Positions 15,183 to 21,346 of a stretch of 21,346 nucleotides of DNA are shown piece by piece. The stretch's first letter is position 1. Every line of letters starts with the position of its first letter. The notes beneath the pieces are model-generated. The model was not told where the DNA came from. It did not search any database and saw nothing but the letters and a program-made list of their open reading frames with translations. The stretch comes from Treponema sp. GTDB lineage: Bacteria > Spirochaetota > Spirochaetia > Treponematales > Treponemataceae. A program made the translations under genes and the position numbers. Where the stretch lies: assembly GCA_017617145.1 (NCBI GenBank), contig JAFZWX010000135.1, positions 1-21,346 of the forward strand, given 5' to 3'.

Positions 15183-16406
15183 ATGACCAAAGAAAAATAT
15201 ATAAGCATAAACACATATTCCACAGTAAAACTTGAAGAAAACAAAATTGTTTCTTTTAATAAATATGACAAGCTCTCACAAAGCTTCCGCGTTTACAAGG
15301 ATGGTTTTGTTGGCATTCATTATCAGCAGGGAAAGATGAGCGACAAAGAAGGCTATTCTCTTGCAGAAAAAAATCTTGAACTAAAACGGCCTTATCCTTT
15401 TAAGCTGGAAGGTGGAAAACGAAGCCGCGACAAAAAACGAAAAATTCTTTCTGACTCAGAGCTTATGTCAAAAGCAAAAATCGTTCTTGATTATCTTACA
15501 AAAAATTATCCAAACTTTATATTCAGCGGAACACTTTTTGCCCAGAATGCAACAGAAGCACAGAAAAATTCCGCAGGAATGGACTACTCTACAACAGACG
15601 GTCACAATGGTATAAACATAAGCTTTAAGCATAAAAAGAGCAAGGATATTTATGACGGATATTTTTCTATAAACATGCGCACCTGGAATACCAAAACCTT
15701 TAAGGATATTGCCGACAACTATCTTGCAAATTATGAAACAAAGGTTAAGTTTCCAAAAGAATGTATAATTATGATGGCTCCCTGGGAGTTTACAGGCATG
15801 CTCGTTCAAAGCTTAAATGCAGAAGGACTTGCACTTGGAACTTCACTCTTAGCAGGAAAAGTTGGTCAGAAAGTTTTCTCCGACAAACTCACTCTTCTTC
15901 ACAATGTAAGCGATGCTAAAATGTGGATGAATACCTTCTGGGATGCAGACGGAATTGTTCACAAGGGCGATAAGCTTACATATATTAAAAACGGAAAAAT
16001 CTTACGCGGATATGCAGACAAACGCATTGCACAAAAATACAATGTCGAATGCACAGGAAGTGCCTATCAGAATTATCAGGATATTCCACAAAACGGTTGG
16101 ATAACAGGAACAATTGCCACAACCGGAAAATCGCCAAAAGAAATTTTACAGGCAGCAGGCAAGGAATATGCAATTCTTCCAGTGCTCTACAGTGGAGGTG
16201 GTTTTAAAGAAGACGGAACTTATGCCATGCCGGTTCAGGCTTCGTACCTCACCGACGGCGAAAAAATTCTTGGTATGCTCCCGCCATTTACAATGCGCAG
16301 CAACATGTTTGATATGTTCGGCAAGGATTTTATTGGAGTTTCAAAGTTCACAAAAATCTGGAACAAAGATATGATGCTGGTTAAGATGGAAAGAGGAAAA
16401 TTGTAA
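15183..16406 (+). CDS. tldE: TldE/PmbA-family partner subunit of TldD
   Basis: The 407-residue product has the TldD/PmbA fold but no HExxxH: the corresponding place reads MMAPWEFTGMLVQSL. That is the expected state of TldE/PmbA, which contributes substrate binding and stability while TldD carries the metal. Further signs: ENKIVSFNKYDKLSQSFRVY near the N-terminus, GYADKRIAQKYN, an ECTGSAYQNYQDIPQNGWI segment and MPVQASYLTDGEKILGMLPPFTMRSN near the C-terminus. AGGAGG lies eight bases before ATG. Its stop is only 4 bp from the convergent ruvB stop, with no terminator between, so antisense read-through between the two is likely. Confidence 0.9.
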   Translation: MTKEKYISINTYSTVKLEENKIVSFNKYDKLSQSFRVYKDGFVGIHYQQGKMSDKEGYSLAEKNLELKRPYPFKLEGGKRSRDKKRKILSDSELMSKAKIVLDYLTKNYPNFIFSGTLFAQNATEAQKNSAGMDYSTTDGHNGINISFKHKKSKDIYDGYFSINMRTWNTKTFKDIADNYLANYETKVKFPKECIIMMAPWEFTGMLVQSLNAEGLALGTSLLAGKVGQKVFSDKLTLLHNVSDAKMWMNTFWDADGIVHKGDKLTYIKNGKILRGYADKRIAQKYNVECTGSAYQNYQDIPQNGWITGTIATTGKSPKEILQAAGKEYAILPVLYSGGGFKEDGTYAMPVQASYLTDGEKILGMLPPFTMRSNMFDMFGKDFIGVSKFTKIWNKDMMLVKMERGKL

Positions 16407-16410
16407 CAGC

Positions 16411-17478
16411 CTAGAACAAACTACCCTGCGCCCCACCGTCTTTGGAGTCACTTGCATGAGTAAGTCCCAGGTGTGTATATGCCTTCTCTGTAACCATTCG
16501 TCCGCGCGGGGTTCTTTGCAAAAGTCCGCACTGAATTAAATATGGCTCGTAGTAATCTTCAAGCGTGTCCATGCTTTCGCCAATTGAAATTGCAAGGGTT
16601 TCGGCACCTACTGGACCACCGCCAAAGTTTTCTATAATTGAACGAAGAATTTCCCTGTCGTATTTTTCAAGACCAATTTCGTCTATTTCAAGGCGGCGTA
16701 ATCCGTCATCTACAATATCAACTGTAATTGTACGGCTTCCTGCTACCTGGGCAAAATCCCTCATACGGCGAAGAACTCTGTTTGCAACACGAGGAGTTCC
16801 ACGACAGCACTGTGCCAAAAGCATCGCAGCATCTTCTTCTATTCCAATTTCCAAAATGCTGGCAGATCGTTTTATGATGCTGGCCAGTTCACTTTGTGTA
16901 TAAAACTCAAAACGAGGAATAAATCCAAAACGAGAACGAAGCGGCGAACTAACACTACCCGCCTTTGTTGTAGCCCCAACCAGAGTAAAAGGAGGAATAG
17001 GAATACGTACAGTTCTTGCCGCAGCGCCCTGACCGATTATCCAGTCAAGCTCAAAATCTTCCATTGCAATATAAAGCATTTCTTCAATAGCAGGCTTTAG
17101 GCGGTGAATTTCATCAATAAAAAAAACTGTGCGCGGAGTAATTGTCGAAAGGATTCCCGCAAGATCCTTAGGCTTATCAAGCGCAGGTGCAGAAGTTACC
17201 TTAAAATCAACTCCAAGCTCGTGGGCTGTGATTTGTGCTAAAGTTGTTTTTCCAAGTCCCGGAGGACCAATGAGCAAAAGATGATCCAGCGGTTCTTCAC
17301 GAAGCTTTGCCGCTTCAATAAATGTTGAAAGATTTTTCTTTACGCTTTCCTGCCCCAAAAAATCGGCAAGACGGGTTGGACGAAGTTTATTATCCTGTTC
17401 ATCAAAAGAGTCTTTTAAGTCTGCACGAACAATCGCAGAAAAATCAGTTGAAAAATCTTCATCGTTCATATTACTCAT
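16411..17478 (-). CDS. ruvB: Holliday junction branch-migration ATPase RuvB
   Basis: RuvB forms the hexameric motor that drives branch migration with RuvA. Its 355 residues compare with ~340 for the family; an acidic N-terminal extension accounts for the difference. Walker A is GPPGLGKTT (71-79), Walker B is FFIDEIHRL, sensor I is VGATTKAGSVSSPLRSRFG, and the C-terminal winged helix ends with FGGGPVGAETLA and GLLQRTPRGRM, all as expected. It is 15 bp downstream of ruvA, with an AGGAT site overlapping that gap, so the two are co-transcribed. Confidence 0.98.
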   Translation of the reverse strand: MSNMNDEDFSTDFSAIVRADLKDSFDEQDNKLRPTRLADFLGQESVKKNLSTFIEAAKLREEPLDHLLLIGPPGLGKTTLAQITAHELGVDFKVTSAPALDKPKDLAGILSTITPRTVFFIDEIHRLKPAIEEMLYIAMEDFELDWIIGQGAAARTVRIPIPPFTLVGATTKAGSVSSPLRSRFGFIPRFEFYTQSELASIIKRSASILEIGIEEDAAMLLAQCCRGTPRVANRVLRRMRDFAQVAGSRTITVDIVDDGLRRLEIDEIGLEKYDREILRSIIENFGGGPVGAETLAISIGESMDTLEDYYEPYLIQCGLLQRTPRGRMVTEKAYTHLGLTHASDSKDGGAQGSLF

Positions 17479-17493
17479 TATTATATCCTATTT

Positions 17494-18111
17494 TTATACC
17501 ATTTCAACAATTGCTCGGCGGAACAGAATATCCTCGCGTTCTTTCTGACTTTTTGCAGCAAACCCTGCATCTGTACCAAGCTGTTCAACCAGTTGTGCAA
17601 CCTTCTGTTCAACAGTTCGTTTATCATAACCCATGCTTGCAAGCGACTGTACAACATCAGCATAAGGACTTGCGGCATCAACACGAACAACAGTTCCTGC
17701 ACTTTCACTAATCTTAAGTTTACCTTTAAGAGTAAGCATCATCTTACCGGCAGTCTTTTTACCAACACCAGGAATCTTTTCAAGCATTTCAAGGTCGCCG
17801 TTTTCCAAAACCTCAAGCAAGCGCGAAGAAGAAACAGAACTCATAATTTTTACTGCGCCCTTTGGACCTACTCCGTCAACCTTAAGCAAATCAAGAAAAA
17901 CAGAACGCTCCTCTGCACTGGCAAATCCATACAAAGTCATAAGCTGGTCGGTATGCTGAAGCCAGGTAAAAACACGAGCCTCGCTGCCAACAACACCAAT
18001 CATATCAAGGTTTGAGTCGGGAACACATAAATCCCATTCAACACCGTTTGTATCTAAAAAAAGCTGCTTTGGAAATTTTCCGGTAATTATGCCTGTTAAT
18101 GAATTGAACAT
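17494..18111 (-). CDS. ruvA: Holliday junction-binding protein RuvA
   Basis: RuvA binds the four-way junction as a tetramer and loads RuvB. At 205 residues it is standard length. N-terminal OB-fold (MFNSLTGIITGKFPKQLFLD), two helix-hairpin-helix motifs (LLKVDGVGPKGAVKIM and LEKIPGVGKKTAGKMML), and a C-terminal RuvB-binding domain beginning around DVVQSLASMGYDKRTVEQ. GGAG stands five bases before ATG. The start faces, and is about 50 bp from, the start of the divergent EAL gene. Confidence 0.97.
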   Translation of the reverse strand: MFNSLTGIITGKFPKQLFLDTNGVEWDLCVPDSNLDMIGVVGSEARVFTWLQHTDQLMTLYGFASAEERSVFLDLLKVDGVGPKGAVKIMSSVSSSRLLEVLENGDLEMLEKIPGVGKKTAGKMMLTLKGKLKISESAGTVVRVDAASPYADVVQSLASMGYDKRTVEQKVAQLVEQLGTDAGFAAKSQKEREDILFRRAIVEMV

Positions 18112-18152
18112 TTCGACTCCATTTTCTTCTTTATTATTCCCTATTTTTATGT

Positions 18153-18158
18153 TAAAAT
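18153..18158 (+). promoter_or_regulatory. Extended -10 box of the EAL gene, close to the start codon
   Basis: TAAAAT preceded by TG with one base between (TGTTAAAAT). The -35 region 17 bp upstream (TTTATT) is weak. Only five bases separate this box from ATG 18164, and no ribosome site is visible, so transcription might begin at the start codon. Confidence 0.4.
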
Positions 18159-18163
18159 CAATT

Positions 18164-20080
18164 ATGCGTTGGATATATCAGTATGATGTTGCAGCATTAT
18201 TTATTTCTCTTGTAATCCTTTTTAATCTTTTTATTTCACAAAGAATCAAAACCAGAGTTTCAAAAGCTTTTAAAATCCTTGCAATTGATTTATTTTTTGC
18301 AACCGTATTTGACTTAATAACAATCTACACAATCAGCTACTATGAACTTTGTCCTGTGTGGCTCAATTATGTTTTAAATATTATCGCACTTCTTACATAT
18401 AACAGTCTTCCTGTATTTTACATCATCAGTATTATGTATGGGGCCTTAAGTGAAGAACAGGATTTTACAATTACTCAAAAGCTTTTTCTTGCAATTCCTA
18501 TATGTGCGGCCAGTTTCTTAATCATCACTACCCCTTTTACAAAAGCAGTAATTTATTTTACAGCCGACGGACAATATAAAATTGGTTCCACCTTTGACAT
18601 TCTTACTGTCATAGGCTTTGTATATCTGATTATGGTAGTGATATATGGAATCATGAAACGTAAAACGCTTCGTACAGAACAAACTATCACAATTATAGTT
18701 TATACAGTTACAACAATTTCTGCTCTTATAATTTGTAATATATGGACAAAGCTGCTTATAACACTATTCTTTGCATCGCTTTCTGTTTTGGTTACCTACC
18801 TTTCACTTGATAATCCTTCGGAATACACAGATCCAATAATGGATATTTACAATAAAAAAGCCTTTATGTTTACAACGGCAAATTTCTTCAACTCTCATAA
18901 ACAATTCACCGTTCTTGGTATTCAAATAGAAGGTATTTCCTATTTAAATGAAACTCTAGGCTACAATAATTTTAATAAAATCCTTGTAAAAATCGCACGA
19001 AAAATTTGTGGCATTTGCGGTAAAAACAATGTATACAGACTTTCCGGAAGTAAAATTGCAATTGTAATTCATTCCGACGATAAAAACAAAGATGATAAAT
19101 TTCTTGAACTCCAGCTGCTTTTTTCGCAGAGCATCAAAATTTCTGAAATTGAAGTTTCACCAAAAGTTAAGATGGCAACCTTTGAATGTCCCGAAGCTGC
19201 CGACAATTTTGTAAAACTTAATGATCTGATCTTTGATACCCTTAATTCAAGTGAAATAGAAAGCGGAAAGATTGTTGACGGTAACAAAAAAATGCTGGAA
19301 AAATCAAGACGGGAATACGAACTTGTTCAGATTCTTAAGCAGGCACTTACCCAAAATCAATTTGAAGTTTTTTATCAGCCGATTTATTCTGTAAAGAAAA
19401 AGAAGTTTACAACTGCAGAAGCTCTTGTAAGACTTACGAATGAAGAACTTGGTTTTGTTTCTCCAGATGAATTTATTCCTATTGCCGAACGAAATGGTCT
19501 TATACTTTTAATCGGTGAATTTGTTTTCCGCTCTGTATGTAAGTTTATAATTAAGAATAAGCTTTGGGAAAAAGGAATTGAATATATTCATGTAAATCTT
19601 TCTGCAATTCAGTGTATGCAGGAAAAGCTTCACGAACAGCTTATAAGTATCATGGATTTTTATGGTCTTGATTATAAACTTATAGAACTTGAAGTTACAG
19701 AAACCGCAGCTATTGCTTCCAGTGATACGCTTCTTAAAAACATGAAATCACTCATGGAAAACAACATGAACTTTGCGCTCGACGATTACGGTATGGGCTA
19801 CTCAAATACTTCAAGCATTCTCCAATATCCGTTCCATACTATTAAACTTGATAAATCGATTGTTTGGGCAGCAGTAAAAAACGAGCGTGCACAAAAGCTT
19901 TTACACCATACAATTGCAATGTTCCGTGATATGGGAATTGAGCTTGTTGCAGAAGGTGTTGAAACTTCAGAAATGGCAGTTATGCTTATGAAAATGAAGT
20001 GTGATTATCTGCAGGGATTTTTATATTCAAAACCAGTTAACGAACGGGCATTCCTGGAGCTGCTGGAGCACAAGTACTAA
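18164..20080 (+). CDS. Membrane-bound degenerate-GGDEF / EAL-domain protein
   Basis: From ATG 18164 the product has 638 residues; ATG 18149 is a possible earlier start, and the longer in-frame ATG at 18089 would overlap ruvA's first codons. About seven hydrophobic segments span residues 5-240 (sensor-like). A GGDEF-type fold follows (~250-370), but the signature is RLSGSKIAI, so no cyclase activity is expected. The EAL domain (~400-635) keeps E419 (AEALVRL), N in HVNLS, E in LEVTET, D540-D541 (DDYGMGYSN), K in KLDKS, AEGVET and QGFLYSKP, so cyclic-di-GMP hydrolysis is plausible. It lies antisense between ruvC and ruvA. Its last 44 bp overlap the 3' end of ruvC tail to tail. Confidence 0.9.
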   Translation: MRWIYQYDVAALFISLVILFNLFISQRIKTRVSKAFKILAIDLFFATVFDLITIYTISYYELCPVWLNYVLNIIALLTYNSLPVFYIISIMYGALSEEQDFTITQKLFLAIPICAASFLIITTPFTKAVIYFTADGQYKIGSTFDILTVIGFVYLIMVVIYGIMKRKTLRTEQTITIIVYTVTTISALIICNIWTKLLITLFFASLSVLVTYLSLDNPSEYTDPIMDIYNKKAFMFTTANFFNSHKQFTVLGIQIEGISYLNETLGYNNFNKILVKIARKICGICGKNNVYRLSGSKIAIVIHSDDKNKDDKFLELQLLFSQSIKISEIEVSPKVKMATFECPEAADNFVKLNDLIFDTLNSSEIESGKIVDGNKKMLEKSRREYELVQILKQALTQNQFEVFYQPIYSVKKKKFTTAEALVRLTNEELGFVSPDEFIPIAERNGLILLIGEFVFRSVCKFIIKNKLWEKGIEYIHVNLSAIQCMQEKLHEQLISIMDFYGLDYKLIELEVTETAAIASSDTLLKNMKSLMENNMNFALDDYGMGYSNTSSILQYPFHTIKLDKSIVWAAVKNERAQKLLHHTIAMFRDMGIELVAEGVETSEMAVMLMKMKCDYLQGFLYSKPVNERAFLELLEHKY

Positions 20081-20612
20081 AATGAAGGTGCGTTATTGCA
20101 CCGGCTAGTGCATCGGCAGCATGATCAGGCTTTGGTTCAGTTTCCAGTCCTAACAAAAGCTTTACATATTGTTCTACAACTTTTTTATCGGCAGAAGTTG
20201 TTCCTGTTACTGCCTGTTTAATTTGATTCGGAGTATATTCTCCAAGTGCAATATTATGCTGTGCAAGACAAAGAGTTACTACTCCACGAGCCTCACTAAC
20301 TCCCATTGCAGACTTAGCATTTTTTGCAAAATAAAGAGTTTCCATGCCGGCTTCTGTTGGACGAAACTCATCTATAACTGCACATAGTCTGTTGTAAATT
20401 GTAAGAAGACGTTGCCCGTGAGGTTCTTCGCTGCCTGTTGTAATACAGCCGTAACTTACCATACGGTAGCGCCCATTGCAAAAGTCCACAACTCCAAATC
20501 CTGTGTTTGCAAGCCCAGGGTCAATCCCAAGAACGCGGCGGATTTTTTTAGAGGATGTATTCTTAAGTTCGCTTCCCGGCAGGGATGTAAAAGTATTGTC
20601 GTTATTTATCAT
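20037..20612 (-). CDS. ruvC: Holliday junction endonuclease RuvC
   Basis: RuvC cuts Holliday junctions bound by RuvAB. The core motifs are RVLGIDPGLANTGFGVVD (catalytic Asp31), GMETLYFAKNAKSAMGVSEARG (catalytic Glu), and the C-terminal PKPDHAADALAGAITH with two metal-binding Asp. The product is 191 residues against about 170 usual: an N-terminal extension of ~24 residues without a motif, and a C-terminal tail (STCAPAAPGMPVR) encoded where the EAL gene overlaps. No other in-frame start is available. The region upstream of ATG belongs to a repeat element, which supplies a purine-rich GAGGG ten bases before the start. Confidence 0.95.
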   Translation of the reverse strand: MINNDNTFTSLPGSELKNTSSKKIRRVLGIDPGLANTGFGVVDFCNGRYRMVSYGCITTGSEEPHGQRLLTIYNRLCAVIDEFRPTEAGMETLYFAKNAKSAMGVSEARGVVTLCLAQHNIALGEYTPNQIKQAVTGTTSADKKVVEQYVKLLLGLETEPKPDHAADALAGAITHLHFSTCAPAAPGMPVR

Positions 20613-20616
20613 TCGG

Positions 20617-20706
20617 GTGCACCCTCACTCCGTTCGGGCCGCTATGTCCGCCCTTCGCTACCGCTCATACCACTTCGTGGTACTTCGGGGCTCCCAGCGC
20701 TTGCAC
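20617..20706. repeat. Element 3: GC-rich structured element upstream of ruvC
   Basis: Its ends GTGCA (20617-20621) and TGCAC (20702-20706) pair. It contains a TACCAC/GTGGTA hairpin (20668-20682) whose minus-strand triloop is GAA closed by C-G, and the string GGCTCCCAGCG (20689-20699), the same core as in elements 1 and 2. Other pairing inside is less clear than in those. The minus strand reads into ruvC and provides the purine-rich stretch before its ATG. Confidence 0.6.
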
Positions 20707-20736
20707 AAAAAAAGGCCTGCCGTAAAGACAGGCCTT
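20707..20736 (-). terminator. Intrinsic terminator downstream of yebC
   Basis: AAGGCCTG (20712-20719) pairs with CAGGCCTT (20729-20736). On the minus strand the stem is followed by a run of seven T. It would end or attenuate yebC transcription before ruvC. Confidence 0.8.
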
Positions 20737-20748
20737 GATAAAACCTCT

Positions 20749-20814
20749 GTCATGTTCGGGCTTGACCCGGACATCTTTTTCAAGATAGATTGCCGTGTCA
20801 AGCACGGCAATGAC
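20749..20814. repeat. Second locus of paired 27-nt palindromic units
   Basis: The unit at 20749-20775 is the exact reverse complement of the one at 15099-15125. After 12 bases a variant unit (20788-20814) follows in the opposite orientation with core CCGTGTCAAGCACGG: the arms differ from the CGGGTCAAGCCCG type but remain complementary around the same TCAAG. The pair lies 11 bp beyond the yebC stop, on the ruvC side. Confidence 0.88.
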
Positions 20815-20825
20815 AGAAATCGCTA

Positions 20826-21346
20826 TTATTCCTCAGGCTCGAAGTCATCTGGATATTCAGCTGTGTGGTATACGTTCTGAACATCGTCGTTGTCTTCAAG
20901 ACGGTCGATGAGGCGCTGAACTTTTGCAGCAGTGTCCTTATCAACTGGAGTATATGCATCTGGAACCATTCCAACATCTGCAGAAAGTGTTTCAATTCCT
21001 TTTTCTGCAAGAGCATCTGCAACACCAGCAAAAGCGTCTGGAGAAGTTGTTACAGTAATAATTCCATCTTCGTTTACGATATCGTCGGCACCAGCGTCCA
21101 AAGCAATTTCCATTACTTCGTCTTCGCTTACCTTTTCGGCATCAAGTTCAATTGTACCCTTGCGCTGGAACATACGGCTTACAGAACCAGTTGTACCAAG
21201 GTTTCCACCGTTCTTTGTAAAAATGTTCTTTACGTCTGCAGCGGCACGGTTCTTGTTATCAGAAAGAACTTCAACCATTACGGCAACACCACCAGGAGCG
21301 TATCCTTCGTAAAGATATTCTTCGTAAGCTGCTCCACCATCTTCAC
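20826..21346 (-). CDS. yebC: YebC/PmpR-family protein (partial, 5' end outside window)
   Basis: The open frame continues without a start to the right edge; the visible 172 codons or so cover domains 2 and 3. The first visible residues are GEDGGAAYEEYLYEGYAPGG then VAVMVEVLSDNKNR, a family hallmark, followed by GGNLGTTGSVSRMFQRKG and DVGMVPDAYTPVD. Members have about 240 residues, so the N-terminal ~70 are missing. YebC proteins have been described both as DNA-binding regulators and, more recently, as ribosome-associated factors relieving stalls at proline runs. Gene order yebC-ruvC-ruvA-ruvB is conserved in many bacteria; here ruvC and ruvA are split by the EAL gene. Confidence 0.95.
   Translation of the reverse strand, partial: EDGGAAYEEYLYEGYAPGGVAVMVEVLSDNKNRAAADVKNIFTKNGGNLGTTGSVSRMFQRKGTIELDAEKVSEDEVMEIALDAGADDIVNEDGIITVTTSPDAFAGVADALAEKGIETLSADVGMVPDAYTPVDKDTAAKVQRLIDRLEDNDDVQNVYHTAEYPDDFEPEE

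Noticed and set aside
18089..18163. Longer start of the EAL gene overlapping ruvA
   Set aside because: It would put the first codons inside ruvA's start on the other strand and upstream of the likely promoter; the membrane domain begins naturally at 18164.

Overview
The window reads as chromosomal DNA of a host-associated spirochaete, most likely a Treponema of the gut/rumen type. This is inferred from low G+C with AT-rich codon use, a large repeat lipoprotein with a loose lipobox, a SPOR protein of a kind I associate with treponemes, and the yebC-ruvC-ruvA-ruvB order. No rRNA or database search supports the genus, so treat it as an inference.

Layout. (1) 1-3241: the last codons of an IS-type transposase, a hairpin terminator, then a 981-residue surface lipoprotein with InlB-like repeats, whose best promoter overlaps the end of the IS-derived segment. 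(2) 3260-5629, minus strand: a two-gene unit for a small exported protein and an extremely acidic SPOR-domain envelope protein. (3) 5630-6046: a gene-free stretch almost filled by a ~200 bp multi-stage inverted repeat. (4) 6047-12326, plus strand: five translationally coupled genes (junction overlaps 4, 8, 4 and 1 bp). Two are sugar-nucleotide enzymes (short-form 4,6-dehydratase and PLP aminotransferase). Three form a complete but degenerate molybdenum-hydroxylase set (Moco-type, 2Fe-2S and FAD subunits). (5) 12387-13424, minus: queA, apparently transcribed as a leaderless mRNA. (6) 13425-13751: a second nested palindrome. (7) 13752-16406, plus: tldD and tldE/pmbA, separated by a hairpin built of two 27-nt repeat units. 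(8) 16411-21346, minus: ruvB, ruvA, ruvC and partial yebC, with a membrane-bound degenerate-GGDEF/EAL c-di-GMP gene inserted on the opposite strand between ruvA and ruvC.

How the parts relate. The dehydratase and aminotransferase should make a UDP-4-amino-4,6-dideoxy sugar for surface or flagellar glycans. The downstream hydroxylase-like trio has the family fold but lacks several hallmark cofactor residues, so its chemistry is open. The Ruv proteins resolve Holliday junctions, TldD/TldE form a peptidase, and QueA makes epoxyqueuosine in tRNA.

The most unusual signal is in the non-coding DNA. Two unrelated intergenic loci fold into long nested palindromes that share the same GGAA/TGGGA internal loop between GC pairs but have different flanking stems. 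A third locus carries the same core motif, several hairpins have G-N-A triloops, and a separate 27-nt palindromic unit recurs (one copy identical at two loci 5.6 kb apart). This looks like an uncharacterised family of structured mobile or regulatory repeats.
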